Of a stretch of 6,567 nt of DNA, positions 1-6,500 are shown piece by piece. The position numbers and the translations under genes were made by a program. The DNA comes from Clostridia bacterium (GTDB taxonomy: Bacteria; Bacillota; Clostridia; Christensenellales; DTU072), in assembly GCA_028701415.1 (NCBI GenBank), contig JAQVQU010000044.1, positions 4,807-11,373 on the forward strand, written 5' to 3'. The notes under the pieces are model-generated. The model ran no database searches and was not told the origin of the DNA. It worked only from the letters and a program-made list of their open reading frames with translations. How positions within the stretch are numbered: the stretch's first letter is position 1; every line of letters begins with the position of its first letter.

Positions 1-165
1 GCAGTACTTAATTTAGAAGCCCCCTTTTACATTGAGGTGAAAAGAGAGAGTGAGAAGGCAATATATCTTTCATCGGTAACTTTAAATGGAAAAGAACAGG
101 AAGTATTTGAGATTACTGTTGATGATGTAAAGAATGGCGGAAAACTTGAAATTACTTTGAAGTAG
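1..165 (+). CDS. C-terminal end of a probable GH92-type glycosidase (5' partial)
   Basis: Frame 1 is open from the first base to a TAG at 163-165, giving 54 residues of a protein that starts outside the window. The tail has a run of beta-strand-like sequence with YLSSVTLNGKE, then ITVDDVKNGGKLEITLK just before the stop. The order 'Y-x-S-x-x-LNGK ... I-x-x-D-x-x-x-GG-x-L' is what I recall from the C-terminal beta-sandwich end of GH92 calcium-dependent exo-alpha-mannosidases. Most GH92 proteins carry a few more residues after this (an MG-x-x-P element), which are missing here. The catalytic part is not in the window, so neither activity nor location can be judged. Another glycosidase with a similar beta-sandwich tail is possible. 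The frame and stop are clear; the family is a moderate guess. Confidence 0.55.
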   Translation, partial: AVLNLEAPFYIEVKRESEKAIYLSSVTLNGKEQEVFEITVDDVKNGGKLEITLK

Positions 166-318
166 TCCTGACGAGGAATAAGATAAAAAGAAAAGAAAGG
201 TTTAATTAACTGGAGTAATTTAAAAAGAAGGAATAGATGCGTGAAGTTTCCCATCTTTTCTGCAATGAAAAATATATTTAATTTGGGCGATAAATACGAT
301 TAGTTATATAGAATAGCA

Positions 319-338
319 TATATTATTGTGATAATATA
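319..338. repeat. Perfect 8-bp inverted repeat, candidate operator
   Basis: TATATTAT (319-326) and ATAATATA (331-338) are exact reverse complements around a 4-base centre, TGTG. The repeat covers the candidate extended -10 at 327-335 and ends 28 bases before the GH4 start. That is a usual place for a repressor of a sugar-use operon. The composition is almost pure A/T, so chance occurrence is a real possibility. No regulator gene is present in the window to pair with it. Confidence 0.4.
327..335 (+). promoter_or_regulatory. Candidate extended -10 promoter for the GH4 gene
   Basis: TG-T-GATAAT matches the extended -10 form (TGn plus a hexamer with 5 of 6 bases of TATAAT). No good -35 hexamer is seen 16-18 bases upstream. 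An alternative pair, TTGGGC (283-288) and TATATA (305-310), is weaker. A start near 342 would leave a short leader of about 25 nt containing the GGAGG site. In such AT-rich DNA this is suggestive only. Confidence 0.3.
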
Positions 339-366
339 CAAGGAATAAGAGGGGCTTGGAGGGAAG

Positions 367-1812
367 ATGAAAAATATCACGATCGCATATATTGGTGGGG
401 GGAGCAAAAACTGGGCTCAGAAATATTTCTCTGATTTACTATTGCAGGATAAACTAGAAGGGGATATCCGCCTTTATGATATAGACAATAAAGGGGCGGA
501 ACTCAACCAGAAATGCTTCTATAAAATGGTTGCTCAAAATAAGAACAAGATTAAATCCAATTGGAATTGCATTGTGGAGCCGAATATCGATAGTGCTCTA
601 ACTGGGGCTGATGTAGTGCTAATCTCCATTCTACCCTATTCTCTTCAAAACATGCGTTATGATGTTCACTATGCTGAGCGTTATGGGATATATCAACCTG
701 TTGGCGATACTGTTGGCCCAGGGGGATATTCAAGAGCCCTTCGCACTCTGGGCTTTTTTAAGTTTTTTGGAGAAAAAATTAAGGAAAATTGTCCGGAAGC
801 CTGGGTTATAAATTATACAAATCCTCTATCAATGTGTGTAAATGCTCTTTATGCAAGTTTTCCGGGTATTAAAGCCTTTGGGTCCTGCCATGAGATATAT
901 AGTAGTCAAAAGTTAATTGCAGGGATACTTGATATGTACAATTCCCTTGACGATAATGGTAAAGAAGCCTTCATGAAAAGCAATCTTAAAGGGGTTAGAA
1001 GGGCATTAAATAGATGCCATAAAAGGTTTTATTCTTATAGGCATCCAACAACCGATAGACACAAGATATTTCCAAACATTCAAGGGGTCAATCATTTCAC
1101 TTTAATAAATGAAGCAAAATTTGAAGATAAGGATATCTTGCCTATATATAAAGCCTTTGTTCCGATGTTTAAAGAAATGCGTCGTCCTTTCCTTAAAAAT
1201 ACAGTAAAGTTTGATATTCTTGAAAATTATGGGGTATTCGGAGCTGCTGGGGATCGTCATCTAGCGGAGTTCATCCCAGAAAAATATCTTCCTATAGGAA
1301 AGAAACATTACTGGAAGACTGGCTTTATTCTTACTACAGTAAGAAACCGACTTTTAAGAGACTTTTTAAGGCGCAGACAACTTCGTTTGCAAGCCACTGG
1401 ACTTATGAGAATCAAAATTAAATCTAGCGGGGAAGAAGGGGTACTACAGCTAATAGCCATATATGGAATGGGTGATATAATTTCAAACGTAAACATAACT
1501 AATCGTGGACAATCTCCTGGATTACCAATGGGAACTGCGGTGGAAACAAATGCTAAGTTTTCAGAGGGAAAAATTGTTCCAATGAATGCAGGAGAGATAA
1601 ATAACGATTTTCTGAGGAGTAGAGAGATTTTGCATGCCGAGAATCAGCGAGACTATGTCAAGGCTTTCTTTGAAAAAGATAGAAACGGATTACTGAAAGT
1701 CTTTAAGAGAGATCCATCGGTGGCTCGTTTGCCTGAAGATAAACAATTGAATCTTTTTCAGGAGATGATCGATTGCAATGAAGATGTTCTCCCTGACTGG
1801 CTAAAGATATAA
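367..1812 (+). CDS. GH4 family NAD/Mn-dependent glycosidase, LplD-like (probable alpha-galacturonidase)
   Basis: This 481-residue cytoplasmic enzyme belongs to glycoside hydrolase family 4, which cleaves glycosides by a redox-elimination route needing NAD and a divalent metal, usually Mn. The N-terminal Rossmann motif is AYIGGGSKNW (7-16). Next come LYDID (36-40) for the nucleotide ribose, GDTVGPGG (113-120) and NYTNP (149-153). The metal/active-site motif is CHEI (174-177), followed by VNHF (241-244) with the second metal ligand His, DRH (296-298), SGEEGV (354-359), NRGQ (379-382) and ETNA (393-396). In GH4 the CH/CN motif tracks specificity: CN(V/I)P marks 6-phosphoglycosidases, CHSV alpha-glucosidases and galactosidases, CHG glucuronidases, and CHEV the LplD alpha-galacturonidases. 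CHEI is closest to the last group. The protein is some 35 residues longer than LplD as I recall it, with the extra probably in a basic stretch around 195-230. The start has GGAGG four bases upstream. Family assignment is firm; the substrate is inferred. Confidence 0.93.
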   Translation: MKNITIAYIGGGSKNWAQKYFSDLLLQDKLEGDIRLYDIDNKGAELNQKCFYKMVAQNKNKIKSNWNCIVEPNIDSALTGADVVLISILPYSLQNMRYDVHYAERYGIYQPVGDTVGPGGYSRALRTLGFFKFFGEKIKENCPEAWVINYTNPLSMCVNALYASFPGIKAFGSCHEIYSSQKLIAGILDMYNSLDDNGKEAFMKSNLKGVRRALNRCHKRFYSYRHPTTDRHKIFPNIQGVNHFTLINEAKFEDKDILPIYKAFVPMFKEMRRPFLKNTVKFDILENYGVFGAAGDRHLAEFIPEKYLPIGKKHYWKTGFILTTVRNRLLRDFLRRRQLRLQATGLMRIKIKSSGEEGVLQLIAIYGMGDIISNVNITNRGQSPGLPMGTAVETNAKFSEGKIVPMNAGEINNDFLRSREILHAENQRDYVKAFFEKDRNGLLKVFKRDPSVARLPEDKQLNLFQEMIDCNEDVLPDWLKI

Positions 1813-1930
1813 GGATAAAACAGATATAGATTAAGTTTTAATGGATGTTTAAAAATCTGTAGTAATAATAATTCAGATAAACAGAGATTAAGTCATTAAA
1901 TTATTAATGTTTGGGTTTATCCTTATCTTT
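1803..1930 (+). repeat. Long-range inverted repeat spanning the GH4-transporter gap
   Basis: AAAGAT (1803-1808) plus AAGGATAAA (1811-1819) can pair with TTTATCCTT (1916-1924) plus ATCTTT (1925-1930). This gives 15 base pairs interrupted by one 2-base bulge; without the bulge, an 11-bp perfect match ATAAGGATAAA/TTTATCCTTAT remains. The left arm overlaps the last codons and stop of GH4, and the right arm ends 11 bases before the transporter SD. The enclosed loop is about 96 nt. It is not a standard terminator because the loop is long and the T-run is part of the stem. In mRNA it could separate the stability or expression of the two genes. Confidence 0.5.
1814..1893. repeat. Imperfect direct repeat (two copies) in the GH4-transporter gap
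   Basis: Positions 1814-1836 (23 nt) and 1876-1893 (18 nt) share GATAAA, CAG and AGATTAAGT in the same order. The first copy has one additional A and a 4-base ATAT insertion. Both are followed by TTAAT-rich sequence and, later, ATGTTT. The copies are 62 bases apart start to start, inside the loop of the inverted repeat. This may be an old local duplication or a pair of protein-binding sites. No known motif is recognised. Confidence 0.45.
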
Positions 1931-1941
1931 TAACAATTATA

Positions 1942-1950
1942 AAGGTGGTG
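1942..1950 (+). promoter_or_regulatory. Ribosome binding site of the GPH transporter
   Basis: AAGGTGGTG ends six bases before the ATG at 1957. It is a good Shine-Dalgarno match and supports this ATG over the in-frame ATG 11 codons downstream, which has no such site. Confidence 0.75.
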
Positions 1951-1956
1951 TAGTTA

Positions 1957-3471
1957 ATGTCATACTTCAAAGGTAACCCTTTTAAAAGGCTTATGGCGTC
2001 TATAAAGAAGATGGCTACAAACCCTTCATTTACGTTAAAAGAGCAGTTCGGTTTTGCTGGCGGTCGTTTCGGAAATGAAATGGCGCAAGACATTGTCTCT
2101 ACCTTTATAACTCTATTCCTTACCAAATATGTTGGAATAGAAGTGGCTGTGATAACTGTCCTTATGTTAATAGCCAGAATTGTGAATATATTAATGGATC
2201 CTGTGGCAGGAACTATCCTCGATAGGGGCTTAGGAAGAAAGTCAAGAAATGTTTTAAAACCTTTCCTTCTTCTTTCTCCTATGCCTATTACAATAACATC
2301 TATTCTATTATTTGTAGTGCCTGCTCAAAGCATGGGTTTTCGAATAGCGTGGGTTTTTTGTTTTTACTTAATATTTGTTATTTCTGACAATGTATACGAT
2401 ATGAGCCTTAGCACCCTTTCTGTTCGTATGTGTTCCAACCCAAAGGATAGAAAGAATTTTTATTCTCTAGCTGAACTAGCCACTTGTTTGGGAAATACTC
2501 TGCCCGGCGGCGTAATACCCATCTTAATTAGTTTGTATAAGGAGGACTTCTCTGCCCAACAAAATATATACTTAATAGGAGCGTTGTTCTTCGGTGTCTT
2601 AGGTTTTGCTGGCATGATGTTGCCTTTCTTTACTTTAAAAGAAAGAAATCCTGGGATAAGCGTAAAAAAACCAAAAGTGTCTTTAAATGCCAAAGCATTA
2701 CTAGTTAATAAACCCCTATTGGTCCTTATGGTATGTGAAGTAACGGATTCAATCCGAAAAATATGTTACGGAGCGTTGGCATTTTTCTATCTTGAGACTT
2801 TGAATGCTTTTTGGCTTTCCACTGTTGTTGGTGCGGTTAGCGTCGCCTTAACTTATGTGGGAATTTTGTTAGTTCCAATTATAGGGAACAAGATTACTTC
2901 TCGGAATATGATAGTGTATAGTTACTTGTATTCTGGGTTCTGTTATTTAATTTTGCTTTTAACTGGCTATCAGCATATTTGGTTGGTTGGCATATTAGTT
3001 GCCATCTCAGGATTCCCGAATGGGCTAATGCGTTCTGCAAAAAAGATATTGCTAGCTGATAGTACCGAGTATATGGAATGGAAAACGTGGAAAAAATACG
3101 GGACTCCGGTCCGAAGCGATGGTATGGTTTTTGCTTTACACTCCATGTCGGCGAGAATAAATGGTTTATGGAGCAGTATTCTCCTTCCCATGGGGCTGGG
3201 TATAATAGGTTATGTGAGCGCCACTGTTATTAACGGTGTAACTGTGGAAGCTGTCCAGACTCCCGAAACCCTTAAGGGAATATTTTACCTTGTGGCAATT
3301 CCTGGAACCGTAGGAAATATTATCCCAGGTTTAATAATGCTCATCGATAATTATTCGGGGAAGAAAAAGGAAGATATACTAGAGGAACTCACAAAGCTTC
3401 GCGCAGAGAGGGAAGCAAAAGAAACTTTAAAGGAGGAAGTTGAGGAGGGAGTGCTTAATGGGGTAGAATAG
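1957..3471 (+). CDS. GPH-family (MelB-like, MFS) sugar:cation symporter
   Basis: This 504-residue membrane protein of the glycoside-pentoside-hexuronide:cation symporter family probably imports a sugar or oligosaccharide with H+ or Na+. About 12 hydrophobic segments run from about 45 to 465, after a roughly 30-residue basic N-terminal lead, and a charged, Lys/Glu-rich cytoplasmic tail follows (469-504). Family marks are GFAGGRFGNEMA (32-43), ARIVNILMDPVAG (73-85), the loop NPKDRKNF (161-168) and EYMEWKT (371-377) followed by RSDGMVF. Compared with E. coli MelB from memory, Asp59 matches D81, Asp124 matches D148 and Lys377 matches K376, but Asp55 is replaced by N77 and Asn58 by M80. Cation coupling may therefore differ. 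The gene lies between two glycosidase genes, 144 nt after GH4 and 49 nt before the large hydrolase. The substrate is most likely the oligosaccharide these enzymes cut. Transport of an unphosphorylated sugar agrees with the non-CN(V/I)P motif of GH4. Confidence 0.92.
   Translation: MSYFKGNPFKRLMASIKKMATNPSFTLKEQFGFAGGRFGNEMAQDIVSTFITLFLTKYVGIEVAVITVLMLIARIVNILMDPVAGTILDRGLGRKSRNVLKPFLLLSPMPITITSILLFVVPAQSMGFRIAWVFCFYLIFVISDNVYDMSLSTLSVRMCSNPKDRKNFYSLAELATCLGNTLPGGVIPILISLYKEDFSAQQNIYLIGALFFGVLGFAGMMLPFFTLKERNPGISVKKPKVSLNAKALLVNKPLLVLMVCEVTDSIRKICYGALAFFYLETLNAFWLSTVVGAVSVALTYVGILLVPIIGNKITSRNMIVYSYLYSGFCYLILLLTGYQHIWLVGILVAISGFPNGLMRSAKKILLADSTEYMEWKTWKKYGTPVRSDGMVFALHSMSARINGLWSSILLPMGLGIIGYVSATVINGVTVEAVQTPETLKGIFYLVAIPGTVGNIIPGLIMLIDNYSGKKKEDILEELTKLRAEREAKETLKEEVEEGVLNGVE
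3431..3449 (+). promoter_or_regulatory. Two strong SD-like sites inside the 3' end of the transporter gene
   Basis: AGGAGG (3431-3436) and GAGGAGGG (3442-3449) lie in the Lys/Glu/Gly codons ending the transporter. They are not placed before any useful start: the only near ATG (3458) gives a two-codon frame. They lie 70-90 bases before the SD-less ATG of the large hydrolase and might slow or hold ribosomes there. They may equally be a by-product of the Glu-rich tail. Confidence 0.25.
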
Positions 3472-3520
3472 ATATATTCCCAATTAGTAGCTTGTTTTCC
3501 CATTATGAAAATATCGAAAA

Positions 3521-6500
3521 ATGTTATATTACCGTAATACAGAAAAAACTTTAGATAAAGATCTTTTTAAAAATCCCTCTTCCGAATATAGAGGAGCTCC
3601 TTTTTGGGCATGGAATTGTGCGCTTGATAAGGAAGAAGTGATTTCTCAAACTCATGTTTTTAAGGAAATGGGATTTGGGGGTTATCATGCTCATGTTCGT
3701 TCGGGATTGGACACCCCATATCTTGGGGAAATATTTAACGATTGTATTCGAGCGTGCGCTGAAGAAGCAAAAAAAGAGGGAATGTATCTGTATTTATATG
3801 ATGAAGACAGGTGGCCTTCTGGGTATGCCGGTGGAATGGTGACAAAAAATCCACGCTATTCGGCACGTTTTCTTCGATTTACAACTAAAAAATCAACAGA
3901 TAAAGTGAAGTTAGATGTTGATGAAAAACTTCTCGAAGGGAAAAAACTTTTGGGAAGGTATAGTGTACATGCTTTTGGAAATAAGCTTATTAATTATCGA
4001 AGATTATCTGATAAGGATAATCCCCCTGGTCTTATTTGGTATGCATATTTAGAGACAGAGTCCCCTAGGAGTTTTTTAAACAATTCACCATATGTTGACA
4101 CACTTAACAAGGAGGCAATTGACCTTTTTGCAGAAATAACCTATACATCTTATAAAAAAACAGTAGGGGAGTATTTTGGCCGACAAATAAAATCAATCTT
4201 TACAGATGAACCCCAATTCCATCGATTTAAGCATTCTCTAATCCCTTTGCCTTTTCAGAGCGAAAGAAGGGCCTGGACGGATGATTTTGAGGAAACTTTT
4301 ATAAAAGAGTATGGTTATTCATTGTTGGATAAACTCCCGGAATTATTTTGGGAAGGCAACTATTTTTCGGAGGCTAGATATAATTATTTTAACCATCTAG
4401 CTGAACGTTTTGCCTGTGCTTATGCGGACAACTTGAGCAGTCGCTGCATAGACATGGGAATAGCATTTACTGGACACCTCATGGAGGAACCTAAGCTTAG
4501 TTCTCAAACTTATTCGGTTGGAGATTGCATGCGATTATACAGGAGCTTTCATATCCCAGGAATAGATATCCTTAAGGGCAGACATGAATTTACTACGGCA
4601 AAACAAGCTCAGTCAAGTCTTAGGCAATACGGCAGAGAAGGGATGTTAAGCGAGCTTTATGGTGTATCAAGGTGGGATAGCGATTTTAAAAATTATAAAC
4701 TTATCGGAGATTGGCAGGCGGCTTTGGGTGTAACTCTAAGAGTTCCGCATTTGAGTCTAATGTCCATGAAAGGTTTTGCGAAACGAGACTATCCTGCTTC
4801 TATTTTTTATCAATCTCCCTGGTATAAAAAGTTTAAGTATTTGGAGGACCATTTTGCAAGACTAAATACAGCCTTAACGAGGGGAAACGCGCTTACTGAA
4901 ATAGCGGTAATTCATCCCATCGAAAGTAGTTGGCTATTATTTGGTAATTCCAAGACAAGAGTGAAATGCAGTAAATTCGATAGGAAATTTTCCCGGATTA
5001 CCGAGATTCTTCTGCGAGGAGGATTGGATTTTGATTATATCTCAGAAGCAACCTTGCCTCAGCTAAACACTAAAGGAAATTATCCTCTAAAAGTTGGTGA
5101 AATGCAGTATAAAACGGTAATTGTTCCCAATTGTATTACTTTGCGTTCTTCAACGTTAAATAGACTTATAGATTTTCGTAATAACGGTGGTAAAGTGATT
5201 TTTGTGGGGGATATACCAAAGTATGTAGATGGTAAAATATCTAAGGGACCTATAGATCTTGCTGCAATATCTGAACGTATCCCCTTTCAAAAAAAGGATA
5301 TTATTTCTTCTTTGGAGAAAAACCGACTTTTTGGTGTTTACGAAAAGGGTAAACATACAGACAACTTTGTTTGTCAGTTGAGGGAAGATGGGAATGGAAG
5401 ATGGCTTTTCCTTGCAAACGCTAAAAAACAATATAATCAGGATAAATATTGCAAGAAAAGACAGAATTTAACTGTAAAGATAAAAGGAGAATGGAAGGGG
5501 ACAATTTGGAACACTATTAATGGACAAATTTTAGGGGTAAAAACCAGGAGTGAAAACAGTTTTACTTTTTTAAATATCGATATGTATGAACACGATAGTC
5601 TTTTGCTTCGATTTGACAACCAAGAGGAAAAGGAATACGAGAATTTGCCAATTTTTCCAAAACCTATTCTTTCTAAAAAAGCTAATAATTACTCTCTTTC
5701 AGAGCCCAATGTACTGATTTTAGATAAGGCATACTATGCCCTTGATGGGGAGAATTATTCCCGTAAAAAACAGGAATTGTTATACCTTGATAACCTATGC
5801 AGAAAAAGATGTGGCCTCCCAAAAAGAACTGGAAGATCTGCGCAACCCTGGGTTTTAGAAAAAGCAAGTGCCCAGCATACTATTAAACTGAAGTTTTCTT
5901 TTAAAAGTAAAATCGAGATTAAGGATACATATTTAGCTCTTGAGGATGCCGAAATAGCTAAAATTTTTCTAAATGGAACTTTGGTAGAGTCCAATATTTG
6001 CGGGTGGTATGTTGATAAAGCGATAAATAAAGTACGCCTTCCTTTAATAAAAAAAGGTCTAAATGTTTTGGAAATATCTCTGCCTTTTGGCCTTAATACA
6101 AATATTGAATGGTGTTATCTTCTAGGGTCATTTGCTGTTTCTCTGGGGTTTTCTTCCGCTACCTTGAAGAGTCTTCCGCAATTATTGCAATATGGGGATA
6201 TAGGCAAACAAGGGTTTCCTTTTTATGGGGGGGAATTATCATACAATCTTTCTTTTGAAGGTAATGGAAAACCAGTTTCTATTTCAGTCCCCAAATTTAA
6301 GGCAGCTCTACTAGAGGTAAAGACAAGTGAATCTCTAAACATTGCCTTTTCGCCATATACTGCGATAATTCCAAGTGAGAAGGGAGAAACTAAGTTAAAT
6401 ATTACTGCATTTATTTCCCGTCAGAATGCTTTTGGCCCAGTTCACTTGTTAAATGGAAAAAGGGCCTTTACCTCCCCATCTAGCTATTATCCTCCCCGGC

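Larger units (their letters stand above)
166..366. other. Intergenic leader between the GH92-like gene and GH4
   Basis: This 201-nt purine-rich, AT-rich gap holds no convincing gene. I see no GC-rich hairpin followed by a T-run after the stop at 165, so read-through from the upstream gene is possible. The 10-mer AGGAATAAGA occurs twice (174-183 and 341-350). A 14-codon ORF (237-281, MREVSHLFCNEKYI) has an AAGGA four bases before its ATG but is probably chance. A candidate promoter and inverted repeat lie at 319-338. GGAGG at 358-362, four bases before the ATG at 367, is the ribosome binding site of the GH4 gene. Confidence 0.6.

Noticed and set aside
27..254. 75-codon minus-strand ORF MGNFTHLF...
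   Set aside because: It is antisense to the GH92-like tail and the purine-rich gap; the Phe-rich sequence is what complementing A/G-rich DNA gives, and no ribosome site supports it.
237..281. 14-codon ORF MREVSHLFCNEKYI with an AAGGA upstream
   Set aside because: It is too short to judge. Its codons do not form a leader-peptide pattern (no run of one amino acid), and no attenuator hairpin follows.
174..350. AGGAATAAGA occurring twice in the gap before GH4
   Set aside because: A 10-base purine-rich match in purine-rich DNA, with flanks that do not align further, is not a convincing repeat.
1320..1410. Possible compensated frameshift in GH4 around the Arg/Leu-rich stretch RLLRDFLRRRQLRL
   Set aside because: The other two frames give a stop or no better match, and the flanking family motifs (FILTT before, SGEEGV after) are in the same frame, so the stretch is probably genuine.
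3527..3539. Inverted repeat TATTAC-C-GTAATA just after the start of the large hydrolase
   Set aside because: The six-base AT-rich arms lie inside coding sequence; such a match is expected by chance and gives too weak a hairpin.
3654..3842. 62-codon + strand ORF
   Set aside because: It lies in another frame of the long GH106-like gene, whose frame here carries conserved motifs (HAHVRSGL, YDEDRWPSG). The short ORF has no recognisable protein features.
5156..5994. Several minus-strand ORFs of 60-91 codons
   Set aside because: All are antisense to the continuous GH106-like frame, are rich in Phe/Ser/Ile as expected for reverse reading of AT-rich coding DNA, and show no family motifs.
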